Assembly (NCBI GenBank): GCA_016715625.1
Contig: JADJZU010000001.1
Span: forward strand, 1-64,000
From: Bacteroidota bacterium
GTDB taxonomy: Bacteria > Bacteroidota > Bacteroidia > Chitinophagales > LD1
Length of the DNA: 64,000 nt
Reading direction: 5' to 3'
Of the stretch, positions 44,655-52,193 are shown piece after piece. Within the stretch, counting starts at the first letter, position 1; each line of letters starts with the position of its first letter. The notes under the pieces were generated by a model. It was not told where the DNA came from. It searched no databases and worked only from the letters and a program-made list of their open reading frames with translations. The translations under genes and the position numbers were made by a program.

Positions 44655-45563
44655 TTAATAAGCGATTAAATTATTAGGCACTATTACTTGAATACAACTG
44701 GGCACAATTTCAATTTCAATATCATCATGGTGGATGACAGAGTCGCCATCAAACTGATAAACCATTTTCTTATTGCCATAAATCTTTATCCGTTTAGCCC
44801 GATAAGATTCAGACTCTTTTATCAGATCTGCGCGCTTCATCATTAAGCAGCCCACAATCCAAAAAAGTTTCCAAAGTGGAAATCGATTTAATACAATAAC
44901 ATCCAGCACACCGTCTTTCATGCTTGTGAATGGATAGACCGCATAGTCGTACCCATATTGATTAGCATTAAAGGCTGTAAACAGAAAAAAATCTCGCTCT
45001 ATGGTTACATCGTCTATTTCCACTTTAGCATGAAATGGCTGAAAGTAAAACAACAGTTCCTTCACTATAGCCCAGGCATATGAAGCTAATCCACGAATGG
45101 CATGGTGATGAAATCTGCGGGCTACACTGGAATCTATTCCAAAACCCGCGTTACTTACAAAGTAACGAAGATTCGATTTTCCCAAATCCAGTTTAACAGA
45201 CTTTCCGGTGTTTAAAACCCGTAATGCACCCTCCGCATCGCGTGGTGGAATTTTTAAGTGTGTAGCAAAACCGTTGCCCGAGCCATAAGGGATGATTCCC
45301 AACGCAGTATTGGTACCTACCAGACTTTGTGCTACTTCATTGATACTTCCATCGCCTCCCACAGCCACACATACATCATACCCTTCCGCTACAGCCTGTT
45401 GAGCTATCAGGGTAGCATGACCGGCATACTGAGTAAAACGAATAGTATAATCGTATTGAACATAGTCAATGTATCGGGCAATTTTTTCAGGAACGTTCTT
45501 TTTCTTATAAACGCCCGAAATGGGGTTTATAATGAACATAATCTTCTTCTTCTTCGCTTCCAT
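44655..45563 (-). CDS. YegS/DagK-family lipid kinase
   Basis: 302 residues of the diacylglycerol kinase catalytic fold. The nucleotide-binding loop is AVGGDGSINEVAQSL, with further conserved GSGNGFATHLKIP and DGVLDVIVLNRF. It phosphorylates diacylglycerol or a related lipid at the inner membrane face. Which lipid is not clear in Bacteroidota. A TATCTTCG motif at 45568-45575 (minus) lies 4 nt before the ATG, as at gpmI. It appears to lead a two-gene unit with yciH. Confidence 0.87.
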   Translation of the reverse strand: MEAKKKKIMFIINPISGVYKKKNVPEKIARYIDYVQYDYTIRFTQYAGHATLIAQQAVAEGYDVCVAVGGDGSINEVAQSLVGTNTALGIIPYGSGNGFATHLKIPPRDAEGALRVLNTGKSVKLDLGKSNLRYFVSNAGFGIDSSVARRFHHHAIRGLASYAWAIVKELLFYFQPFHAKVEIDDVTIERDFFLFTAFNANQYGYDYAVYPFTSMKDGVLDVIVLNRFPLWKLFWIVGCLMMKRADLIKESESYRAKRIKIYGNKKMVYQFDGDSVIHHDDIEIEIVPSCIQVIVPNNLIAY

Positions 45564-45601
45564 GTCCCGAAGATAAAATTTAGCTGACTGTATTCTAAAT
45601 A

Positions 45602-46486
45602 TCAGAATGCTTTGAGACTCAAATCAAGACTGCCGGAAGAATGGGTAAGTGCTCCCACGGATATATAGTCTACGCCCGTTTCAGCATAACGCGCTACGGT
45701 ATCTAAATTGATTCCTCCACTGGCCTCTGTTTCAAAGGCGCGGTTTACCAATTTCACGGCCTGAACCATCAGCTCAGGAGAAAAGTTATCGAACATAATC
45801 CGCGTTACATTGCCTGTTTGCAATACCTCCTCCACATCACGCAGTGTCCGGGTTTCTACCTCCACCGGCAAATGTAGTTGATGCTCCTCTTGATATTTGA
45901 CGACTGCCTGAATGGCTTTGGTTATTCCTCCACAAAAATCGATATGATTATCTTTCAGCATAATCATATCATACAGACCATACCGATGGTTGTGACCTCC
46001 ACCAATTCGCACCGCCCATTTCTCAAAATAGCGAAGTCCGGGGGTGGTTTTTCTAGTGTCTAAAATTTTGGCGGAAGTATGTGAAACGCGCTGCACATAG
46101 TGCGATGTATTGGTGGCAATGCCACTCATTCGCTGCATAAAATTTAATAACACGCGCTCGGCCCTAAGAATGGACTTTACCTCTCCACGCACCACAAATG
46201 CAATATCCCCCTTCTTAATCAGAGCGCCATCTTCCATTAATTTTTCGAATACAATACCGGAATCCACTTTTTGACAAATAACTTCAGCCAGCGCCACACC
46301 CGCCAACACACCTTCTGCCTTGCACAGCAAATGTGCCTGGCCTTCTTTATGTTGTGGTATGCAAGCCAAAGAAGAATGATCACCGGGAGGAATTTTGCCC
46401 GTAAAATCAACAGCATCTTCATTTAACGCTTCATCAATTATTCTGCTGGCAACTTCGTTTATCATCGTTATGTAATTTCTTTGCAT
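45602..46486 (-). CDS. nadC: Nicotinate-nucleotide pyrophosphorylase (carboxylating)
   Basis: 294 residues from ATG 46486; an ATG seven codons later (MINEVASRIIDEAL) is equally possible. Conserved elements include RAERVLLNFMQRMSGIAT, ILDTRKTTPGLRYFEKWAVRIGGGHNHRYGLYD, VEVETRTLRDVEEVLQ, IMFDNFSPELMVQAV and the terminal VDYISVGALTHS. It converts quinolinate and PRPP to nicotinate mononucleotide in NAD synthesis. NadA and NadB are not in the window. It follows the DUF4783 gene, a frequent Bacteroidota arrangement, but a terminator intervenes. Confidence 0.95.
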   Translation of the reverse strand: MQRNYITMINEVASRIIDEALNEDAVDFTGKIPPGDHSSLACIPQHKEGQAHLLCKAEGVLAGVALAEVICQKVDSGIVFEKLMEDGALIKKGDIAFVVRGEVKSILRAERVLLNFMQRMSGIATNTSHYVQRVSHTSAKILDTRKTTPGLRYFEKWAVRIGGGHNHRYGLYDMIMLKDNHIDFCGGITKAIQAVVKYQEEHQLHLPVEVETRTLRDVEEVLQTGNVTRIMFDNFSPELMVQAVKLVNRAFETEASGGINLDTVARYAETGVDYISVGALTHSSGSLDLSLKAF

Positions 46487-46493
46487 AAATAAA

Positions 46494-46520
46494 AAAAGCG
46501 AACCAGTGCAGTCCGCTTTT
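46494..46520 (-). terminator. Terminator between the DUF4783 gene and nadC
   Basis: A 10-bp stem with one wobble (AAAAGCGGAC / GTTCGCTTTT, 7-nt loop), followed by a T7 run on the minus strand, only 8 bp before the nadC start. Confidence 0.75.
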
Positions 46521-46542
46521 CATTCGTAATTCAGATAGAAAG

Positions 46543-46923
46543 TTATTGAGCCTCAAAACGTATCTCCTGAATGGAAAGTGCGTTTCCGCTTGTTTTGGCA
46601 TATACATAGGTTCTAAAAGTGCCGTTGGATGTTGACAAACTTCCAATAAAATATTTTGAGCCCTCGGGCGAAGTGCCCTGATGTGCAATAGAGAAACTCT
46701 TGGGGCGATTGGAATCAAAAAATTTGCGAAGCACTTGTTCTGCCTGCGCTTTGCTGTAGCTGGCTTCGGTATCTTTAATGGTAATCTCAACATTTCCTGT
46801 GATGTTCTGCGCAAGTGAACCTGCATCGCCATTGCGAATAGCAGAAGCCACCCCATCAAATCCCTGAGCTAATGTAGATTCAGTGAAGGTGAACAAAAAA
46901 AACAGGAGAAATAGTGTCCTCAT
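46543..46923 (-). CDS. DUF4783-family exported protein
   Basis: 126 residues from ATG 46923, giving a clean signal peptide (MRTLFLLFFLFTFTESTLAQ). Longer readings of this frame add a non-conserved leader. The mature domain (GFDGVASAIRNGDAGSLAQN through NALSIQEIRFEAQ) is the DUF4783 fold, an NTF2-like alpha+beta module. Function is unknown. It is divergent from gpmI with 119 bp between starts, a region with no clear full promoter except a -7-like motif for gpmI. Confidence 0.82.
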   Translation of the reverse strand: MRTLFLLFFLFTFTESTLAQGFDGVASAIRNGDAGSLAQNITGNVEITIKDTEASYSKAQAEQVLRKFFDSNRPKSFSIAHQGTSPEGSKYFIGSLSTSNGTFRTYVYAKTSGNALSIQEIRFEAQ

Positions 46924-47042
46924 AATTTGTGGTTTACTCAACGATGCGCGAATATCATGCCAAGCAAGCAATAATAAAGGATTTATACACCTTGGCAATC
47001 AAATCGCTAAAGAATGGAAAAACTTTCAGGTATCTTCGCACT

Positions 47043-48569
47043 ATGAACAAAAAAGTAATTCTGATAATCATGGATGGTTGGGGACACGGTCCGCAACCCG
47101 AAAGAAGTGCCATTGCACAGGCAAAAACGCCATTTATTGATTCACTTTATAAGAAATACGCTAATACCGAACTCGTTACACATAGCGAACAAGTGGGTTT
47201 GCCCGAAGGACAGATGGGTAATAGTGAAGTGGGGCACTTAAATATAGGTGCGGGCAGAATCGTTTATCAGGAGCTCGTTCGTATCAATGTTGCATTCAGA
47301 AACGGTGATTTGAATCATAACGTAGCCCTAAACCAAACCTTTGAATACTGTTTACAGAATAACAAAGCTTTGCACTTGATGGGTTTGGTATCGGATGGAG
47401 GGGTGCATTCGCATATTAACCACCTCAAATCACTCTGCGATTTAGCGGGAAATAAAGGGCTTTCAAAGGACCGTGTGTTTATACACGCCTTTACCGATGG
47501 GAGAGACTGTGACCCTAAAAGTGGTGTTGATTTTTTGACCGATTTGCAAAATCACTTAGCGCATTCCACGGGACAAATTGCTTCGGTTTGTGGCAGGTAT
47601 TATGCTATGGATCGAGACAATCGCTGGGAGCGTGTGAAGTTAGCCTACGATATGCTCACAGAAGGTATTGGCGATAAAACGGAGGATATTATTGGTGCAA
47701 TCAATCACAACTACGCGACTGGAATTACAGATGAGTTTATTAAGCCAATTGTAAAAGTCGATGCGGATGGTAAAGCACTGGCCACGATGAAAGATGGAGA
47801 TGCAGTTATTTGTTTCAATTTTAGAACAGATAGATGCCGTGAGATTACCAAAGCACTTACACAAGAAGACCTTGTTGATTTTGGCATGAAAAAAAGGAAT
47901 CTTCATTACACCACCATGACGGTGTATGACCATAAGTTTAAAGGCATCCACTCCGTTTTTCATAACGAAGACCTCAAACAAACTTTGGGCGAAGTGCTGG
48001 AACAAAATGGCAAAACACAAGTACGCGCTGCAGAAACAGAAAAGTATCCGCATGTAACATTTTTCTTTTCAGGTGGGCGAGAGCAGCCTTTCCATGGAGA
48101 AGTGCGATTGCTAGCTCCTTCGCCCAAAGTGGCTACTTATGATTTACAACCGGAGATGAGCGCTCCCGAACTGACACAAAAAGTATTGAGAGAACTACAA
48201 GAGCACCAGGAGGATTTCTTTTGTATCAACTTCGCAAACACAGACATGGTAGGGCACACGGGCGTGTTTAGTGCCGCTGTAAAAGCGGCTGAAACCGTAG
48301 ATGAATCGGTTCGGCAAATAACAGAACTTGCATTGTCTAAAGATTATACAGTTTTAATTACTGCCGACCACGGAAATGCAGACTATATGATAAACGATGA
48401 TGGTAGTCCCCATACTGCGCACACCATGAATCCGGTTCCCTTTTTTTTAGTCGACCATAGTTTCAAACCCACATTACACTCAGGAAAGTTGGGAGATATA
48501 GCACCTACAATTCTGGCCTTGATGGGAATAAAAAAGCCGATCGAAATGACCGGCTCTTGTTTATTCTGA
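47043..48569 (+). CDS. gpmI: 2,3-bisphosphoglycerate-independent phosphoglycerate mutase
   Basis: 508 residues from ATG 47043 (MNKKVILIIMDGWGHGPQPE); the upstream frame is not conserved. The phosphoserine nucleophile lies in MGNSEVGHLNIGAGR, metal ligands in IMDGWG, FANTDMVGHTG and TADHGNADYM. It interconverts 3- and 2-phosphoglycerate in glycolysis using two Mn ions. A TATCTTCG motif at 47031-47038 sits 4 nt before the ATG, so the message may be leaderless. Its 3' end also encodes the arm of the convergent trigger-factor terminator. Confidence 0.95.
   Translation: MNKKVILIIMDGWGHGPQPERSAIAQAKTPFIDSLYKKYANTELVTHSEQVGLPEGQMGNSEVGHLNIGAGRIVYQELVRINVAFRNGDLNHNVALNQTFEYCLQNNKALHLMGLVSDGGVHSHINHLKSLCDLAGNKGLSKDRVFIHAFTDGRDCDPKSGVDFLTDLQNHLAHSTGQIASVCGRYYAMDRDNRWERVKLAYDMLTEGIGDKTEDIIGAINHNYATGITDEFIKPIVKVDADGKALATMKDGDAVICFNFRTDRCREITKALTQEDLVDFGMKKRNLHYTTMTVYDHKFKGIHSVFHNEDLKQTLGEVLEQNGKTQVRAAETEKYPHVTFFFSGGREQPFHGEVRLLAPSPKVATYDLQPEMSAPELTQKVLRELQEHQEDFFCINFANTDMVGHTGVFSAAVKAAETVDESVRQITELALSKDYTVLITADHGNADYMINDDGSPHTAHTMNPVPFFLVDHSFKPTLHSGKLGDIAPTILALMGIKKPIEMTGSCLF
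48532..48558 (-). terminator. Probable trigger factor terminator embedded in the gpmI 3' end
   Basis: On the minus strand AAGAGCCG pairs with CGGCTTTT (one wobble, 11-nt loop), followed by more T. It lies 21 bp beyond the tig stop, inside the gpmI coding sequence. Confidence 0.6.
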
Positions 48570-48579
48570 GTTAACTTAT

Positions 48580-49968
48580 TCAGGCTTCGTCTTCCACTGT
48601 TGCGTTCACTGTTTCTACCATTTTTTTGAAGTCTTCCAAAGCCACGGGAGATTCTTTCAGTTTTACTTTTGTTTTCAGGTGATCCATTACTTTATCATCC
48701 AGCAACTGCTCGCGGGTTTGTCTCACAAGTTTCTCATCGCCCGCCTGTTTGCTTACAAATTGTTCAATCCACTCGGCACCAATGTTGGCCAATCCATAGC
48801 CATACAATTGGCGGATGGCATTTTCTCTAATCTTATTTTTTATCTCCTCGGCAGTAACCTCTATGTTTTGCTCCTTTACCACTTTGCGCACCATTAAACT
48901 CCAACGGAGCGATTTAGCAAACTGCGGATAATCTTTCTCAATTTCCTCTTTTGAAATCGGCTTTTCTTTGGTTACATCCATCCATCTTTTCAAGAATTCA
49001 TCGGGTAACGGGAAATCAATATGATCCATCATGCCTTTGTAGATATCGTTGACAAGATAGCTGTCGGTTTGCCCATCAAAGTATGCTTCTAAATCGGCTT
49101 TGATATTGGCCCGCATTTCTTCTTCTGTTTTGGGTCCGGTTTCTCCGTATACTTTTTGAAAAAACGCTTCATTAACCTCAGCCGGAATGGCACGGGTGAT
49201 GTTGTTTAGCGTAAGTTTAAATTTATCGCCAATGCTCTCCAATCCCGACAAATCGTTCATATTCAGAATATTCTTTGCCACTGATTCTCGATCACGATCC
49301 ATTAACTCAAAAACATTTGCCTCAAAACTTTCCTGCTTTTTCAACTTAAGTACAATAGCCTTCGATTTGTCGGTCAACAAGTCTACAGCCAGGGAAGATA
49401 CTGTGCTTAGACCTCCTTCTTTTAAAATTCCATCGCTATTCAGTTCTTCAATAGTGAAGGTCAGGTTATCCAATTCTTGCACATCATCCGGGTAAGCAAA
49501 AGTTGAAAAGCGTTTACGAATACGATCCACCTCTTCATCAATCATTTTATCCTCCACCGTAATTTTATACTTAGGAAATGAAGGTGATTTGTCGATGTAG
49601 CTAAAATCAATTTCCGGAGCAAGACCTACTTCGTAATCCATGCTCACATCTGTAATGCTATTGATATCTACATTTAATTTTTGATCTTCAGCCGGTAGCG
49701 GGGATGCAAGAAATTCAACTTTATTTTCTTCCAAATATTTATAAACCTCATCATTAAGTGTCTTATTCAACTCCTCGGCCAATATACCGTTGCCATACAT
49801 CTTTTTTACCATATCTACAGGCACCATACCCGGACGAAAGCCTTTAACTTGAACAGTTTTGGCAATCTTCTTGAGCTCGGCTTTCACTTTGGATTCAATG
49901 TCCGCCTTTTTGAGAGTTACAGTAATTTTTGAAACTAGGTTTGAAACCGGTGCTAATATAGTAGCCAT
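48580..49968 (-). CDS. tig: Trigger factor chaperone
   Basis: 462 residues. N-terminal ribosome-binding domain (1 to about 115) with the ribosome-contact loop GFRPGMVPVDMVKKMYG near residue 43; a middle segment at the PPIase position (about 150-240) that is divergent from active FKBP domains; and a long helical C-terminal substrate-binding domain. It binds near the ribosome exit tunnel and shields nascent chains. It lies 26 bp downstream of tRNA-Leu on the same strand and may be cotranscribed with it. Confidence 0.92.
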   Translation of the reverse strand: MATILAPVSNLVSKITVTLKKADIESKVKAELKKIAKTVQVKGFRPGMVPVDMVKKMYGNGILAEELNKTLNDEVYKYLEENKVEFLASPLPAEDQKLNVDINSITDVSMDYEVGLAPEIDFSYIDKSPSFPKYKITVEDKMIDEEVDRIRKRFSTFAYPDDVQELDNLTFTIEELNSDGILKEGGLSTVSSLAVDLLTDKSKAIVLKLKKQESFEANVFELMDRDRESVAKNILNMNDLSGLESIGDKFKLTLNNITRAIPAEVNEAFFQKVYGETGPKTEEEMRANIKADLEAYFDGQTDSYLVNDIYKGMMDHIDFPLPDEFLKRWMDVTKEKPISKEEIEKDYPQFAKSLRWSLMVRKVVKEQNIEVTAEEIKNKIRENAIRQLYGYGLANIGAEWIEQFVSKQAGDEKLVRQTREQLLDDKVMDHLKTKVKLKESPVALEDFKKMVETVNATVEDEA

Positions 49969-49994
49969 GGAGGTGAAAATTTGAGGTTAAAATG

Positions 49995-50076
49995 TGCGGG
50001 CGGAGGGACTTGAACCCCCATGGATTGCTCCGCTAGATCCTAAGTCTAGTGCGTCTGCCAATTTCGCCACGCCCGC
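49995..50076 (-). tRNA. tRNA-Leu (anticodon TAG)
   Basis: 82 nt, with the 7-bp acceptor stem GCGGGCG / CGCCCGC, a leucine-type long variable arm, T-arm GGTTCAAGTCC and anticodon loop CTTAGGA giving TAG (reads CUN). Discriminator base A. CCA is not encoded. Confidence 0.97.
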
Positions 50077-50111
50077 ATTAAAAAGAACTTCTTTTTTTTT
50101 AAAAAGGAGCG

Positions 50112-50141
50112 CAAACATAAACCATTTACGGAGTTGACAAA
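50112..50141 (-). promoter_or_regulatory. Promoter of tRNA-Leu (and perhaps tig)
   Basis: On the minus strand TTTG (50141-50138), an 18-nt spacer and TATGTTTG (50119-50112) exactly match the Bacteroidota TTTG-N18/19-TAnnTTTG pattern. Transcription would begin about 30 nt before the tRNA 5' end. Confidence 0.75.
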
Positions 50142-50156
50142 ATTTCACTATGAAAA

Positions 50157-51164
50157 TCAAAAACGATATTCCAGATTGCCTTTTGATATGTGAAGATGAG
50201 TAGGGGTATTGGTCCTATACAAAGCTCCAGTGCCCAAGCCCTGAACCATTTTTGTATCTTTTGTAGCTACCCACTGGGCAATGGCATTTAGCCCCACATT
50301 GCTCTCGAGCGCACTGGTCGCCCACCAGTCAATTCCTCGTTCTTCCGCCAACGCAATCCACCTGTCGCAGATAGCAAATCCACCAAGCAAACTTGGTTTT
50401 AGAATGATATAAGCCGGTTTTATCTCCTCCAGCATGCGTTGACGCTCCTTTGTATTGCAAAAAATAAGTTCCTCATCCAAGGCAATAGGGATAGGACTAT
50501 CCCGACATAGCATAGCCATAGTTGCCCATTGCGCCTGCCAGATAGGTTGCTCTATGGAATGAATCTCAAAATCGGAAAGCACCTTTAGTTTTTCCAGCGC
50601 ATCGTCTTTTCCAAAAGCACCGTTAGCATCTAAGCGGAGTTCAATATCAGCTGCGGAAAATTGAGAGCGAATATATTGGAGTAACTCTATCTCTACTGCA
50701 AAATCAAGTGCGCCAATTTTTAGTTTAACACATTTGAAGCCCTTTTCCAGTTTTTGCTTTACCTGCTCCAACATAAAGTCCTTCTCTCCCATCCATACAA
50801 GTCCATTTATTGGTATCGGTCGTTTGCCGGTTACAAAATCCGACTGAAATAGGATACCCCTGCCACCAGTCTTAAAATCCATTACAGCGGTTTCAAATGC
50901 AAAAGCAACAGACGGAAACCCTTCAAAAAAATCAGAAGGCAACTCTAACCCTTCGGCTATTTTCAATTGCAGTTTGTTTAGAAATGCAGGCATTTCAGCA
51001 AGATTATCAACACTCAAGTCCTCTATAAAACTAACCTCGCCTGTTCCGGTTACACCAGCGGCAATTAGTTCCAGATAGTACCCGTTTTTGAATCGCATTC
51101 CGCCACGCGAGGTCAAAATTGGTTTTATAAACTCTAATTGGTATGGTTTGAAAAATGCTTTCAA
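50157..51164 (-). CDS. menC: o-Succinylbenzoate synthase
   Basis: 335 residues. The start codon is TTG at 51164, and no upstream ATG is in frame; the next in-frame ATG is at codon 23. The enolase-superfamily barrel has KLKIG (KxK pair), metal ligands in LRLDANGAF, SIEQPIW and ALDEELI, and a late acid/base lysine in YIILKPSLLGG. It dehydrates SHCHC to o-succinylbenzoate in the classical menaquinone route. It therefore implies that this organism uses the classical rather than the futalosine pathway. It follows the NlpC/P60 gene by 38 bp on the same strand. Confidence 0.92.
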   Translation of the reverse strand: MKAFFKPYQLEFIKPILTSRGGMRFKNGYYLELIAAGVTGTGEVSFIEDLSVDNLAEMPAFLNKLQLKIAEGLELPSDFFEGFPSVAFAFETAVMDFKTGGRGILFQSDFVTGKRPIPINGLVWMGEKDFMLEQVKQKLEKGFKCVKLKIGALDFAVEIELLQYIRSQFSAADIELRLDANGAFGKDDALEKLKVLSDFEIHSIEQPIWQAQWATMAMLCRDSPIPIALDEELIFCNTKERQRMLEEIKPAYIILKPSLLGGFAICDRWIALAEERGIDWWATSALESNVGLNAIAQWVATKDTKMVQGLGTGALYRTNTPTHLHISKGNLEYRF

Positions 51165-51202
51165 TATTGTATTGTTTCAGGCAACAAACGGTTAATAAAT
51201 AA

Positions 51203-51976
51203 CTATAAAACCCTCTTCAGTATCTTCAACTGATGAGAATACTTCTTGGTTTCTGAATTATAAATTCCAAAGTGATCCAGTTTATCGATGCGGACTTTAC
51301 CGCTACTATGAATAACCCGGTTATCTTTCAATACTATTCCCACATGAATAATGCGCCCCTCCTCATTATGAAAAAATGCAAGGTCTCCAGCTCCCGCCTC
51401 CTCCAAGAAATTGAGTATCACTCCCTGCTCAGCCTGCTGATAAGCATCGCGCATCAAAGCAATACCCATGAATTTGAACACAATCTGTGTAAAGCCCGAA
51501 CAATCTATACCCAATGGAGTTCGCCCACCCCAAAGGTAAGGTGCGTTTAAGTACTTGGTGGCAATTTTCTCTAAAATGGCCACGTTCTTGGATGCATCCG
51601 GCAAAATCGCCTGCCCATTGTATACCCATTTTTCTTTCCCCAGCCGAAAATTCAATCCATCAAAACCGTGAAGCGTGCTTCCCAACACCACAGCTGAATT
51701 GTTTAATGATGAAGTAGCTACGCAGATTGTATCCCAGGCTATGTAGCTGGCAAAGTTTGGATTCACCTGCACTTCTGAATTGGAGAACTCTGTATGCTGA
51801 TTTGCATCTATCCAACCAATATAATGATCGTGTACCGTCTTAATCTGTAGCCATGTTTTGTCTCGTGCTATAACTTCGTATACATCGCCAAACAAAATCT
51901 GATTAACCATTTCGGACCGATGACTGGGTTCTTTCCGAACCGGGATAATACTTAAAGACGCGATTCCATGTTTCAT
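51203..51976 (-). CDS. NlpC/P60 (C40) peptidase with SH3-like domains
   Basis: 257 residues from ATG 51976 (MKHGIASLSIIPVRKEP); the extra nine upstream codons are not conserved. One or two SH3b-like domains occupy about 1-125, followed by the NlpC/P60 domain with catalytic Cys in LGIDCSGFTQIVF, His in GRIIHVGIVL and a third polar residue near RVIHSSGK. Members cut peptides in peptidoglycan, commonly the gamma-D-Glu-diaminopimelate bond. There is no signal peptide, so it may act on imported muropeptides in the cytoplasm. Confidence 0.87.
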   Translation of the reverse strand: MKHGIASLSIIPVRKEPSHRSEMVNQILFGDVYEVIARDKTWLQIKTVHDHYIGWIDANQHTEFSNSEVQVNPNFASYIAWDTICVATSSLNNSAVVLGSTLHGFDGLNFRLGKEKWVYNGQAILPDASKNVAILEKIATKYLNAPYLWGGRTPLGIDCSGFTQIVFKFMGIALMRDAYQQAEQGVILNFLEEAGAGDLAFFHNEEGRIIHVGIVLKDNRVIHSSGKVRIDKLDHFGIYNSETKKYSHQLKILKRVL

Positions 51977-52193
51977 GCCGTGAAAGTGTCTAAAGCATAA
52001 CATATATGAAACTTAAGCTTTCTACAAACCACTGTTAAGATTCCTAGCACGAGTTCAAAGCCACCAGCCAAGGTTCAAAAACCGGGCAATTTTGGCTGCA
52101 ACCAATTATCCCAAAACCTCTACTATTATTGTTGGAACATTTAATTGAATTGATAATTTCACCTTGACGAATAAAATGTCTTTATCTCTGCCC

